Source: Streptomyces sp. A012304
Lineage (GTDB): Bacteria; Actinomycetota; Actinomycetes; Streptomycetales; Streptomycetaceae
Assembly (NCBI RefSeq): GCF_026008495.1
Contig: NZ_BQUN01000228.1
Coordinates: 104,294 to 168,293 of the forward strand
Length of the DNA: 64,000 nucleotides
Direction of reading: 5' to 3'
Both the position numbers and the translations under genes were made by a program. The notes under the pieces are model-generated. The model saw only the letters and a program-made list of their open reading frames with translations, searched no databases and was not told where the DNA came from. Below are positions 25,034 through 34,578 of the stretch, in pieces (the stretch's first letter is position 1; every line of letters begins with the position of its first letter).

Positions 25034-26413
25034 ATGCCTCACGACGACCGGGACGTCAGCGTGGTGGTTCCCTCATCTACGGCCTCCCCGCAGACGGCCG
25101 CACCGTGGGAGACCGCCCAGGGTCCCGTCGAGGGGCCCGCCGAGACGGCCGCCCCGCCCGAGATCGAGGCACCGCCGCTCCAGACGGTCGGCAGGGGCTA
25201 CCTCCTGTGGCTGATGATCGCCAGCTTCGGCGGCTCCCTGGCCCTGATGGTCCCGCTCTCCTACTCCCTCGCGGTGCGGATCGACGACCTCGCCCCCGGG
25301 CACGAGGAGCGGCTCGGGTACGTCACCGGATCCGCCCAGGCCGTCTACCTGGTCCTCAGCCCCCTGATCGGCCTCTGGAGCGACCGCACGCGGTCCCGGC
25401 TCGGCCGCCGCACCCCCTTCATGATCGGCGGTGCCCTCCTCGGCACCGCCGCGCTCGTCGGGGTCGCTCTCGCGCCGTCGGCCCTCCTGCTGGGCCTCGC
25501 CTGGGTGGTCGGCATGGTCGGCTGGTCGACGGCCGGGCAGGCGATCCAGAACGTCCAGGCGGACCGGGTGCCCGAGGAGCAGCGCGGCCGGGTCTCCGCC
25601 CTGACCAGCGTCATGACCCAGATCGCCCCGGTGATCGGCATCGGCCTCGCGTACGCGGTGGCCTCCAGCACCCTCCTGGTGTTCCTGGTCCCGGGCGTCA
25701 TCGGTGCCGCCCTGGTGCTGCTCTTCCCCGTGCTCAAGCCCGAGGGCGACTCCCGCGCGCTGGTGCGCACCAGCGGTGTGACGCTGAAGGGCATGCTCGC
25801 CAGCTATGGCTTCAACCCGCGCAAGTACCCGGACTTCGGCTGGAACTGGCTCGGCCGCTTCGTCTTCTTCATGGGTCTGTACTTCAACACCACCTTCGGC
25901 ACCTTCTTCTACGCGCAGCGGCTCGATCTGCCGGTCAAGGAGGTCGCCGGGATCGTGGCGGTCATCGGGACCATCGGCGTGGTGGCCGCGGCGGGCGGCG
26001 CCATCGGCGGCGGCTTCCTCTCCGACAAACTCGGCCGGCGCAAGCTGTTCACCCTGATCGGCTCGGCGGTGTTCGTCGCCGGGGCCGTCACCGAGGCGTT
26101 CGCCCACTCGCTGCCCCAGCTGGTCGTCGGCGCGGTGCTGATGCAGTTCGCCATCGCGGTGTTCAGCGCCGTCGACCAGGCGATCGTGTTCGCCGTGCTG
26201 CCCAACCGGGCCGAGGCCGGCCGCTATCTCGCCGTCGTCGGCTTCGCGCAGAAGATCCCCAGCGCCGTCGCCCCGCTCATCGCCCCGCTCGTCATCACCC
26301 TCGGGGTCGGCGCCGGCGGCGAGAAGAACTACACACAGCTCTATCTGCTCGGCGCGGTCCTGGCCCTGGCCGGTGGCCTCATCGTCAAGTTCAAGATCAA
26401 GTCGGTCCGGTAG
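25034..26413 (+). CDS. MFS transporter, probable glycoside/sugar importer
   Basis: A 459-residue protein with a long soluble Pro/Ala-rich N terminus (about 50 residues) followed by 12 hydrophobic segments. MFS loop motifs appear at LIGLWSDRTRSRLGRRTPFM and FLSDKLGRRKLFTLIG. The overall pattern is closer to SLC45/GPH-like sugar carriers than to drug exporters. The ATG follows AAGGAG. Its place between beta-glucuronidase and rhamnosidase genes supports uptake of a glycoside or its sugar, but direction and substrate are inferred. Confidence 0.85.
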   Translation: MPHDDRDVSVVVPSSTASPQTAAPWETAQGPVEGPAETAAPPEIEAPPLQTVGRGYLLWLMIASFGGSLALMVPLSYSLAVRIDDLAPGHEERLGYVTGSAQAVYLVLSPLIGLWSDRTRSRLGRRTPFMIGGALLGTAALVGVALAPSALLLGLAWVVGMVGWSTAGQAIQNVQADRVPEEQRGRVSALTSVMTQIAPVIGIGLAYAVASSTLLVFLVPGVIGAALVLLFPVLKPEGDSRALVRTSGVTLKGMLASYGFNPRKYPDFGWNWLGRFVFFMGLYFNTTFGTFFYAQRLDLPVKEVAGIVAVIGTIGVVAAAGGAIGGGFLSDKLGRRKLFTLIGSAVFVAGAVTEAFAHSLPQLVVGAVLMQFAIAVFSAVDQAIVFAVLPNRAEAGRYLAVVGFAQKIPSAVAPLIAPLVITLGVGAGGEKNYTQLYLLGAVLALAGGLIVKFKIKSVR

Positions 26414-26475
26414 GGCCGCCTCCCGGCGTCGCCCCGAGAAGCATCCCGTTCCACCGAGTTCCGAGAAGGCACAGC

Positions 26476-29154
26476 ATGCGCAACGCACCGTACGACCTGG
26501 GCATCGACAGCGGCGGCGACGACTTCCCCGTGTCGGGGTCCGCGCCCAGGCTGTCCTGGAAGCCTCCGTCGGACGCGGCGCGGCCGGTGGCGTACGAGGT
26601 GCGGTGCACCGTCGACGGCGAGGAGCGGCCCACCGTGACCACCGCCGTGGGCGGGCACCGGTTCCTCGCCTGGCCGTGGGCGGCGCTGGACAGCGGTCGC
26701 CGGGTGGCCTGGCGGGTCAGGGCGCTCGGCACCGACGGCGACGACGACTCACCGTGGTCGCGGTGGCACGTGTTCGAGAGCGGTCTGCTCGCCGCCGACT
26801 GGCGGGCGCGCTGGATCAGCCCCGCCGAGTCCGGCGCCGGCGGATACGGCAGGCGGCCCGCGTACGCGCTGTCGACCCGGTTCCGGGTACCGGCCGGGGT
26901 GCGCTCGGCACGGCTGTACGCGACGGCGCTCGGGGTGTACGAGGCGTACGTCAACGGCGAGCGGGCCGGCACCGCCCAGCTCTCGCCCGGGTCCACCTCC
27001 TACGACCGTACGCTCCACGCCCAGGCCTACGACGTGACGGCCGCCGTCGTCACGGGCGACAACCGGATCGAGATCCTGCTGTCCGACGGCTGGTACCGGG
27101 GCCAGGTGGGCGCCTTCCGCCAACCGGCCGGCTGGGGCACGGTCACCGGCGCGCGGGCCGAGTTGCACCTCGTGCACGAGGACGGCACACGGCAGGTCGT
27201 CCGTACCGACGGGACATGGACGAGCGCGGAGTCGGCCATCACCCGGGCCGACCTCATGGACGGGCAGACCACCGACTTCCGCGTCGGGCCGGGCACCGAA
27301 CAGCCCGTCCTCGTGGACCAGGTCGAGGCGCCCGCGATCACCTGGTCGCCGGCACCGCCGGTGCGGGTCGTCGAGTCGCGTCCCGCACAGTCGGTCCAGC
27401 GGATCGAGGACGGGCTCTGGATCGCCGACTTCGGCCAGAACGCCTCCGGCTGGATCACCCTGAGCGACCTCGGCCCGGCCGGGACCCGTACCGTCATCGA
27501 CTACGGCGAACACGTCGGCGTCGACGGCGATCTGTCGACCACTCACCTGGACGCGACCCGGCCGGGACAGGCGCCGATTCCCTTCGTGCAGCGCGACGAG
27601 GCCGTGTCCGCGGGCCGTGGCGAGACGTTCGAGCCGCGCCACACCGTGCACGGCTTCCGCTACGCCCGTATCCGCCGCGACGGCGCCCCGCTCGACCCGG
27701 CGAGCCTCGTCATGCGGGTCGTCCACTCCGACCTGCGCCGCACCGGCACCTTCGCGTGCGGTCACGAAGACCTCGACCGCCTTCACGACATCGCCGAGTG
27801 GAGCTTCCGCGGCAACGCCGTCGACGTGCCCACCGACTGCCCGACCCGTGAACGCCTCGCCTGGACCGGCGACTACCAGGTCTTCGCCCCCACCGCGACG
27901 CGCCTGTACGACGTCCTGGGCTTCAGCCGCAAATGGCTGCGCTCCGTCCGCGACGACCAGCTGCCCGACGGCCGGATCGCCAACTTCTCGCCCGACGGAC
28001 GCCGTATCAAACACCACCTCGACGACCAGTTCGCCATGATGACCGGCTCGGCCGGCTGGGGAGACGCCATTGTCGCCGTCCCGTGGGAGCTGTACGAGTC
28101 GTACGGCGACCGGGAGGTCCTGGCCGAGAACCGGGAGGCGATGGTCCGCTGGGTGGAGTGGGCCCTGAACACCGCCCGCACGGCCCGCCACCACTCCCGT
28201 GTCGAACGCTCGGCGGAGCCGCTGCCGCACGAGCAGTATCTATGGGACGGCTCCTTCCACTGGGGCGAATGGACCGAACCGAAGGCGAAGGCGGCCGACG
28301 GCACCCGTATCGACCCCGTCCAGAGCGACCCCGTCGCCTGGTTCATGGCCGACAAGGGCGAGATCGGCACGGCGTTCCTGTACCGCTCGACGGCGACCCT
28401 GGCCCGGGTCGCGCGGGTGCTGGACCGCGCCGAGGAAGCGGACCGCTACGCCGCGACCGCCGAGCGGATCCGCGACGCCTGGCGCACCGAGTTCCTCTCG
28501 CCCGACGGACGTACCAGCGGTGACACCCAGGCCGGTTATGTGCGCGCGCTGTCTCTCGGGCTCGTCCCCGACGAGCTGCGCGAGGCCGCCGCCACGCGGC
28601 TGGTCGAGCTGATCCGCGCGGCCGGTACCCATCTCACCACCGGCTTCCTCGCGACCGGCGATCTGCTGGCGGTCCTCGCCGACACCGGACACGCCGACGT
28701 CGCCTACGAGTTGCTTCTCCAGCGCACCGCACCGTCCTGGCTGTACATGCTCGACCGGGGCGCGACCACCATCTGGGAGGACTGGGAGGGCGTCGACGAC
28801 GCCGGCACCGCCCACGACTCCCTCAACCACTACAGCAAGGGCGCGGTGGTCCGCTTCCTGCACACCCACACCCTGGGACTGCGCCAGCGGCCGGGGTCGA
28901 TCGCCTGGGAGTCCTTCGAGGTCGCGCCCGTCCCGCACCCGTCCGTGCGGTGGGCCCGGGGCACCCACGAGTCCCCGCAGGGCACGATCGCCGTCGAGTG
29001 GCGCACCACGGACGACCTGCTCACCGTCACGGTGGACGTCCCACCGGCCACCACCGCACGCGTCGTCTTTCCCGACGGCACGATCGTGGAGCCCGTCTCC
29101 TGCGGCAGGTTCAGCGCCACCCGCCGCATGGGGGAGGGGAATGCGTCGAGCTGA
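26476..29154 (+). CDS. GH78 alpha-L-rhamnosidase
   Basis: An 892-residue intracellular glycosidase. An N-terminal Fn3-like and two rhamnosidase beta-sandwich domains (about 1-370) precede the alpha/alpha-barrel. The catalytic cluster D454-C-P-T-R-E459-x6-D466 (DCPTRERLAWTGD) has the same spacing as Asp567/Glu572/Asp579 of Bacillus RhaB, and the base equivalent to Glu841 is probably E768 in TTIWEDWEG. GAGAAGG lies upstream of the ATG; the frame is open far upstream but only as antisense of the transporter. It removes terminal rhamnose, for example from flavonoid glycosides or saponins. It ends the rightward operon and is convergent with the TetR gene. Confidence 0.94.
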   Translation: MRNAPYDLGIDSGGDDFPVSGSAPRLSWKPPSDAARPVAYEVRCTVDGEERPTVTTAVGGHRFLAWPWAALDSGRRVAWRVRALGTDGDDDSPWSRWHVFESGLLAADWRARWISPAESGAGGYGRRPAYALSTRFRVPAGVRSARLYATALGVYEAYVNGERAGTAQLSPGSTSYDRTLHAQAYDVTAAVVTGDNRIEILLSDGWYRGQVGAFRQPAGWGTVTGARAELHLVHEDGTRQVVRTDGTWTSAESAITRADLMDGQTTDFRVGPGTEQPVLVDQVEAPAITWSPAPPVRVVESRPAQSVQRIEDGLWIADFGQNASGWITLSDLGPAGTRTVIDYGEHVGVDGDLSTTHLDATRPGQAPIPFVQRDEAVSAGRGETFEPRHTVHGFRYARIRRDGAPLDPASLVMRVVHSDLRRTGTFACGHEDLDRLHDIAEWSFRGNAVDVPTDCPTRERLAWTGDYQVFAPTATRLYDVLGFSRKWLRSVRDDQLPDGRIANFSPDGRRIKHHLDDQFAMMTGSAGWGDAIVAVPWELYESYGDREVLAENREAMVRWVEWALNTARTARHHSRVERSAEPLPHEQYLWDGSFHWGEWTEPKAKAADGTRIDPVQSDPVAWFMADKGEIGTAFLYRSTATLARVARVLDRAEEADRYAATAERIRDAWRTEFLSPDGRTSGDTQAGYVRALSLGLVPDELREAAATRLVELIRAAGTHLTTGFLATGDLLAVLADTGHADVAYELLLQRTAPSWLYMLDRGATTIWEDWEGVDDAGTAHDSLNHYSKGAVVRFLHTHTLGLRQRPGSIAWESFEVAPVPHPSVRWARGTHESPQGTIAVEWRTTDDLLTVTVDVPPATTARVVFPDGTIVEPVSCGRFSATRRMGEGNASS

Positions 29155-29230
29155 CATCGGGAGAGGGAGCCGGGGGGCGGCCTCCAGAGCCTCGATCACG
29201 CCGTACCGCCGCACGGCGAGGGCGCCCAGG

Positions 29231-29848
29231 TCATTCCTCGTCGCCTGGTTCCGCCGGCTGTGGAAACGTCATGCGCATGAAGGCCTCGATCGGGCCGACG
29301 ATGTCGAGTTCCTGGTCGAGCAGCCACTGCAACTGCAGCCCGTTGAGCACGGCCTGGAGCAGGGCGGCCGCGTGTTCGGGGGCGAGCGCCGCGTGGAGTT
29401 CTCCGCGGTCGGCCTTCCCGCGCATGCCCTGGGCGAACTGATCGCGTCCCCAGGCGTAACGGTGCGCGAAGTAGCCGTGCGCGGGGTGCTCCGGGCGTGA
29501 GGCGGCGGCTGCGAGCTCGATCCACAGGCGCATCAGCTCGGGGGCCTTCTGGTGGTGGCGCAGCAGGTCACCGAGGTACGGCATGAGATGGTCCATGTCC
29601 GGCACCTGTGACTCGGCGTACTGCCGCTCCTCGGTGTCGCGTTCGGCGAGTACGGCGGCCAGCAGGTCGTCTTTGTTGCGGAAGTGGTGCAGCAGCCCGG
29701 CGTGGGTGATGCCGGCCCGCTCGGCGATGTCCCGCAGCGAGGCCTTCGTGAATCCGTGTTCCGCGAAGCTCTCGCGAGCCGCCCGGACGATCTCGGCCCG
29801 TCTGGCCGGGGTCTTGGTGTACGGGCCGCGGGCCTTGGCCTGGGTCAC
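29231..29848 (-). CDS. TetR-family regulator of the glycoside island
   Basis: A 205-residue TetR protein: DNA-binding domain at residues 12-60 with RDIAERAGITHAGLLHHFRN as helix-turn-helix, and a C-terminal domain with AALLQAVLNGLQLQWLLDQE as in TetR_C_6-like regulators. It diverges from the ABC transporter operon. The two matched operator regions at 20601-20685 and 29983-30068 flank the genes it would be expected to control, making it the likely repressor induced by a glycoside or aglycone. Confidence 0.9.
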   Translation of the reverse strand: MTQAKARGPYTKTPARRAEIVRAARESFAEHGFTKASLRDIAERAGITHAGLLHHFRNKDDLLAAVLAERDTEERQYAESQVPDMDHLMPYLGDLLRHHQKAPELMRLWIELAAAASRPEHPAHGYFAHRYAWGRDQFAQGMRGKADRGELHAALAPEHAAALLQAVLNGLQLQWLLDQELDIVGPIEAFMRMTFPQPAEPGDEE

Positions 29849-29982
29849 AGTGCGCTTCCTCTTCCCGAATCCCGCCTCACGGCGTCAAAAACCTTCCAAA
29901 CCTTAGAATTTCACGGTCTGCTCGGAGTCTGGACGGCGGGTGCCGCGAGCGCAAGGGGTGGAGCGCGGCCAATTCGCGCCAG

Positions 29983-30068
29983 GTAACGCTCTGGTTACGA
30001 ACGGGGTCCCCCGTCTTCCCGCGCCTTCCGCCGGGGCTTACCTTCCGAATGAAAATCGACCACGTGGT
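29983..30068 (+). promoter_or_regulatory. island operator region, copy 2
   Basis: GTAACGCTCTGGTTAC (29983-29998) and the perfect palindrome ACCACGTGGT (30059-30068) reproduce the arrangement at 20601-20685, with first-to-second element distances of 76 and 75 bases. The bases between are also partly conserved (CGTCTTCC, TTAC-TTCC, GAAAA). It lies in the 425-base gap between the TetR gene and the ABC binding-protein gene and probably controls one or both. No gene is seen in the rest of the gap. Confidence 0.7.
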
Positions 30069-30273
30069 AACTGTTCGCGTGGCGGGGCCCACCGGCGGAT
30101 CCGCGACCGCCGCACCGTCCCTGTCCACCACCCGCATGCCGGCCTCACGGGGCTCCGCCGCACTCCCCACGCGTGCATCGGCCCACTCGTGCACCCGTGC
30201 ATGCCCGCGCCCATACACCGACGCACTGACGAAGGCCTCGGCTCTTCAGGTTCCAGGACGAAGGAATCCGCCC

Positions 30274-31866
30274 ATGCGCATCCGCTTCTCGCATTCCCGG
30301 CCCAGGCCACGCCCGCGACAGCGCTCGCAGGCCCTGGCGGCCGCCGTGGCCGTGGCGCTGCTGGCGACGGCCACGGCGGCGTGCGACAGCACCCCGGCCG
30401 CCACGTCGAACTCCGGCACCGACGCGACCCTCGCGCTGTCCATCCTCGGTACGCCCAACTCGTTCGACCCCGCCCAGCTCATCGAGGGCCAGCAGACCTA
30501 CGTCTGGGACTCGATCTTCGACACGCTGCTCCTCCAGGACAACAAGGGCGAACTCCACCCCGGTGCGGCGCAGAGCTGGGCGTACTCCAAGGACGGTCGC
30601 ACGCTCACTCTGAAGCTCCGCCAGGGCATGAAGTTCAGCTCGGGCGATCCGGTGGACGCCAACGCGGTGAAGGCCACCCTGGAGCGGATCCGCTCGACGC
30701 CGGGCCAGAGCCAGCTGTCGCTGGCCGCCGTCTCCTCGGTCGAGGCACCCGACTCCTCGACGGTCGTCATCAAGCTCTCCCGGCCCGAGGCCTCACTGCT
30801 CGGCGCGCTGTCGACGGCGCCCGGCGTGATCGGCGACCCGAAGACGATGGCCGACAAGCGCACCACCCTCAACCCGGTCGGCTCGGGCCCGTACACCCTC
30901 GACACCAAGGCCACGGTCAACGGCTCGGTGTACGTCCTCAACCGGCGCGACGACTACTGGAACAAGAAGGCGTACCCGTTCAAGACGGTCAAGATCCGTG
31001 TGATCACCGACCCGACCGCGTCGGCCAACGCCCTCAAGGCGGGCGAGACCAACGCCGGCACCGTCGACGTCTCCCAGATCTCCGCGATCAGGGCGGCCGG
31101 CTTCGACATCACCCACGTGCAGGCGACCGCCGGCGCCTTCCTCGTCCTCGGCGACCGCGCGGGCAGCAAGCTGAAGCCACTCGGCGACCTGCGCGTGCGC
31201 AAGGCCATCAACATGGCCTTCGACCGGCAGAAGATGGTCACCCAGGTGCTGCGCGGCTCCGGCAAGGCCACCGACCAGGTGTTCAACCCCAAGGGCGGGG
31301 CCTACGACGAGGCGCTCAACAAGGCGTACCCCTATGACGTCGCCGGGGCCAAGAAGCTGCTCGCCGAGGCCGGATACCCGAACGGCTTCTCGGTCACCAT
31401 GCCGAGCCTCGTCTTCACCAAGAGCTTCGAGCCGCTCTTCACCCAGGCGCTCGCCGACATCGGCGTCAAGGTGACCTGGGAGCCGGTGCCCGCCCAGCAG
31501 ACCACCTCCGCCGTCGCGTCGGGCAAGTACCCGATGTTCCTCCTGGTGGAGGGTCTCGCCTCCGACGCGATCATGACCCGCAGCTTCTACACCCCGACCG
31601 GCTTCCGCAACGTCTTCCGCTCCACCGACCCGAAGCTGACCGGGCTCCTCGACCAGGCGTCCAAGGAACTCGACCCGGCCAAGGCCGCCGGAATCTACCG
31701 GGAGATCAACGAGTTCGGCGTCGAGAACGCCTGGCTGGCACCCGTCTTCTACCTCGGCACCGACTGGGCCACCAAGAAGGGCATCACCTACCTCGGCGAC
31801 GGCTCCTCCACGATGGCCACCATCCGCCAGTTCGGCGTGGCCGGCTCGTCGCGGTCCGGAGGGTGA
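30274..31866 (+). CDS. ABC transporter substrate-binding lipoprotein, family 5
   Basis: A 530-residue extracytoplasmic solute-binding protein (SBP_bac_5). The N terminus has an Arg-rich start, a hydrophobic stretch and the lipobox TATAAC, with Cys at about residue 36, then a Ser/Thr linker. The family core starts at TLALSILGTPNSFDPAQL and contains FDTLLLQDNKGELHPGAAQS and ADKRTTLNPVGSGPY. Family 5 proteins bind peptides, nickel, or oligosaccharides and glycosides; the surrounding glycosidases favour a glycoside. GAAGGA precedes the ATG. It is the first gene of a four-gene import operon. Confidence 0.92.
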   Translation: MRIRFSHSRPRPRPRQRSQALAAAVAVALLATATAACDSTPAATSNSGTDATLALSILGTPNSFDPAQLIEGQQTYVWDSIFDTLLLQDNKGELHPGAAQSWAYSKDGRTLTLKLRQGMKFSSGDPVDANAVKATLERIRSTPGQSQLSLAAVSSVEAPDSSTVVIKLSRPEASLLGALSTAPGVIGDPKTMADKRTTLNPVGSGPYTLDTKATVNGSVYVLNRRDDYWNKKAYPFKTVKIRVITDPTASANALKAGETNAGTVDVSQISAIRAAGFDITHVQATAGAFLVLGDRAGSKLKPLGDLRVRKAINMAFDRQKMVTQVLRGSGKATDQVFNPKGGAYDEALNKAYPYDVAGAKKLLAEAGYPNGFSVTMPSLVFTKSFEPLFTQALADIGVKVTWEPVPAQQTTSAVASGKYPMFLLVEGLASDAIMTRSFYTPTGFRNVFRSTDPKLTGLLDQASKELDPAKAAGIYREINEFGVENAWLAPVFYLGTDWATKKGITYLGDGSSTMATIRQFGVAGSSRSGG

Positions 31867-31876
31867 GCCGCCACTC

Positions 31877-32821
31877 ATGACGCTCTATGTGCTGCGTCGC
31901 CTGACCGCGGGCCTCGTGCTCGCGGTCCTGGTGACCGTGATCACGTTCCTGCTGCTCAGCACGTCCTTCGACGACGTGGCCGGCAGCGTCCTCGGCAACG
32001 GCGCCACCCCGCAGCAGATCGCGGCCCAGAAGGCACAGATGGGCCTCGACCGTCCGGTCGCGGTCCAGTACGCCGACTGGCTCGCGCACGCCGTCCGCGG
32101 CGACCTCGGCGCCTCCTACTTCACCAGCGAGCCGGTCCGCTCCGCCATCACCGCCCGGCTCGGCGTCACCCTGTCGATCGTCGTGGTCGCGCTGATCGCC
32201 ACCTCGGTCATCAGCGTCGCCCTCGGGGTGGCCGCCGCCTCCCGCGGCGGAATGGTCGACCGGTTCGCGCAGGGCGCCGCGATGATCGGCTACCTCGTAC
32301 CGAGCCTGCTCGTCGCGATCGCGCTGGTCTACGTGTTCGCCATCAAGCTGCACGTGTTCCCGGCCACCGGATACACGGACTTCGGCGAGAGCCCCAGCCG
32401 CTGGGCGAGCTCCATAGCCATCCCCGTGGTCGCCCTGATGATGGGCGGGGTCGCCAGCCTGACCTCGCAGATCCGCGGGGCCATGATCGGCGAACTGCGC
32501 AAGGACTACGTCCGCACCCTGCGCACCCGGGGCATCCCCACCCGCTCCATCGTGCTGCGCCACGCCCTGCGCAACGCCGCCGGACCGGCCCTCACGGTGC
32601 TGTCCCTGGAGTTCATCCAGATGCTCGGCGGGGCCCTGATCATCGAGCAGATCTTCGCGCTGCCCGGCTTCGGCCAGTACGCGTTCAACGCCTCACTGCA
32701 GGGCGACGTGCCGATCATCATGGGCATCAGCCTCTTCGGCGTGCTGCTCGTCGTGGCCGTCAACCTCGTAGTCGACCTGCTGGGCGGCTGGCTCAACCCG
32801 AAGGCGAGGACGGTCCGTTGA
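31877..32821 (+). CDS. ABC transporter permease, DppB type
   Basis: A 314-residue inner-membrane permease with an N-terminal helix (LTAGLVLAVLVTVITFLLLS), then five more segments and the binding-protein-dependent transport signature around IGELRKDYVRTLRTRGIPTR (the EAA loop that contacts the ATPase). It starts ten bases after the binding-protein stop and its stop overlaps the next start. It forms the channel with the permease half of the following fused protein. Confidence 0.92.
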   Translation: MTLYVLRRLTAGLVLAVLVTVITFLLLSTSFDDVAGSVLGNGATPQQIAAQKAQMGLDRPVAVQYADWLAHAVRGDLGASYFTSEPVRSAITARLGVTLSIVVVALIATSVISVALGVAAASRGGMVDRFAQGAAMIGYLVPSLLVAIALVYVFAIKLHVFPATGYTDFGESPSRWASSIAIPVVALMMGGVASLTSQIRGAMIGELRKDYVRTLRTRGIPTRSIVLRHALRNAAGPALTVLSLEFIQMLGGALIIEQIFALPGFGQYAFNASLQGDVPIIMGISLFGVLLVVAVNLVVDLLGGWLNPKARTVR

Positions 32822-34578
32822 CCACAGCGACCACGGATGCGCGCCGCAGGCCGGCCCTGCGGCGCCTGATCACCGACCCGCAGGCCGTCGTCAGCGCGGG
32901 CCTGCTGACCGTCATCGTCCTGCTCGGGCTCCTCGCGCCCGTCCTCACCGACCACAGTGCCGACCAGGCGAACCTGGACGCCGTCAACGCCGGCATCGGC
33001 GACCACGGCTACCTGCTCGGCGGGGACAAGAGCGGCCGCGACATCTACGCCAGGCTCCTGTACTCCATCAACACCAGCGTGGTCGCCGCGCTCATCGGCG
33101 CGAGCATCGCCCTCGCGATCGGGGTCACGTCCGGGCTCGTCGGCGGTTACTTCGGGCGGCGGGTGCGTGACGTCACCGAATGGCTCTTCAGCCTGATCAT
33201 GACGTTCCCCGGGCTGCTCCTGCTCATCATCCTGATGCCGGTCACCAAGGGCGACTACCGGGCCACCATGGTCGTCTTCGGCGTCCTGCTCTCACCCGGC
33301 ATCTACCGCCTCGTACGCAATCTCGTCCTCGGCGTGAAGAACGAGCTCTACGTCGACGCCGCCCGGGTCTCCGGCCTCCCCGACCGGCGCATCCTGCGCC
33401 GGCACGTGTTCACCGTGGTGCGCGGCCCGGTGATCATCGCCACCGCGTTCCTCGCCGGGTCCGCCATCGCCGTCCAGTCGGGCCTGGCCTTCCTGGGCGT
33501 GGGCTCGAACACCGTGCCCAGCTTCGGCGCGATGATCTCCGAGGGCTTCACCAACCTGTACGAGGAGCCGCTTCAGTTCCTGTGGCCGAGCCTCGTGCTC
33601 GGCGTCATCACCGCTTCTCTCGTACTCCTGGGAAACGCGCTGCGGGACGCCCTGGAGGGCGGGCGCCCCCAGCCGGTCCGGATCGTGACCGCCACCGGGT
33701 ACCGGCCGCCGCCCGTGGAGGAAGCCGCCGTCACCGCACTGCTCACCGTCGAGGACCTGGCGATCGCCTACCCGACCCCGACCGGTGAGCTGAAGGAGGT
33801 GGTCAGCGGCGTCACCCTGAGCGTGTCGGCGGGGGAGACCCTCGGCCTGGTCGGCGAGTCCGGCAGCGGCAAGACCCAGACCGCGTTCGCCGCACTCGGC
33901 GTGCTGCCCGCCGAGGCGGTCGTCACGCGCGGCTCGATCCGGCTCGACGGCCGCGAGCTGCTCGGCCTGAGCGAACGCGAACTGCGGGCGGTACGAGGGA
34001 CGTCCATCGCCTACGTCCCCCAGGAACCCATGTCCAACCTGGACCCGTCCTGCACGGTGGGCGCCCAGCTCGTCGAGGGCCTGCGCGCGGCGACGTCCCT
34101 GTCCAGGAGCGAGGCCCGCGACCGGGTCCTGGCGCTCCTCGCCAGGGTCGGCATCCCCGACCCCGAACGCACCTTCCGCTCCTACCCGCACCAGATCTCC
34201 GGCGGCATGGCACAGCGCGTCCTCATCGCCGGCGCGGTCGCCGGCGAGCCCCTGCTGCTCATCGCCGACGAACCGACCACCGCCCTCGACGTCACCGTCC
34301 AGGCCGAGATCCTCGACCTGCTGCGCGACCTCCAGAAGGACCTGAACATGGCCGTGCTGCTCGTGACCCACAACTTCGGCGTGGTCGCCGACAGTTGCGG
34401 CCGCGTGGCCGTCATGCGGGAGGGCACGGTCGTCGAGACCGGCGCGACGGAAGAGCTGTTCGCCGCGCCGAAGCACCCGTACACGCGCAGCCTCCTGGAC
34501 TCGATCCTCGACGAGACCACCCTGCGCGCGGACCCGCCGGCCACCCCCGCGGACGTACTCGAAACGGAGACCCGATGA
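32818..34578 (+). CDS. fused ABC permease (DppC type) and ATPase (DppD type)
   Basis: A 586-residue fusion starting at TTG 32818, overlapping the upstream stop (TTGA). Residues about 1-290 are a DppC-like permease with six segments and the EAA loop ELYVDAARVSGLPDRRIL. Residues about 310-560 are an ATP-binding protein: Walker A GESGSGKTQ near 344, Q-loop YVPQEPMSNLDP, signature SGGMAQRVLIAGA, Walker B LLLIADEPTTALD, switch His in LLVTHNFG, then the peptide-transporter tail HPYTRSLLDSI. Natural permease-ATPase fusions of this kind occur in actinobacteria. There is no frameshift; the linker is short (RPPPVEEAAV). Confidence 0.93.
   Translation: MTTATTDARRRPALRRLITDPQAVVSAGLLTVIVLLGLLAPVLTDHSADQANLDAVNAGIGDHGYLLGGDKSGRDIYARLLYSINTSVVAALIGASIALAIGVTSGLVGGYFGRRVRDVTEWLFSLIMTFPGLLLLIILMPVTKGDYRATMVVFGVLLSPGIYRLVRNLVLGVKNELYVDAARVSGLPDRRILRRHVFTVVRGPVIIATAFLAGSAIAVQSGLAFLGVGSNTVPSFGAMISEGFTNLYEEPLQFLWPSLVLGVITASLVLLGNALRDALEGGRPQPVRIVTATGYRPPPVEEAAVTALLTVEDLAIAYPTPTGELKEVVSGVTLSVSAGETLGLVGESGSGKTQTAFAALGVLPAEAVVTRGSIRLDGRELLGLSERELRAVRGTSIAYVPQEPMSNLDPSCTVGAQLVEGLRAATSLSRSEARDRVLALLARVGIPDPERTFRSYPHQISGGMAQRVLIAGAVAGEPLLLIADEPTTALDVTVQAEILDLLRDLQKDLNMAVLLVTHNFGVVADSCGRVAVMREGTVVETGATEELFAAPKHPYTRSLLDSILDETTLRADPPATPADVLETETR

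Noticed and set aside
24757..29154. Continuous rightward open frame of 1465 codons
   Set aside because: The first 1.7 kb overlaps the MFS transporter in another frame and is Arg/Pro-rich noise; the rhamnosidase starts at 26476 with its own ribosome binding site.
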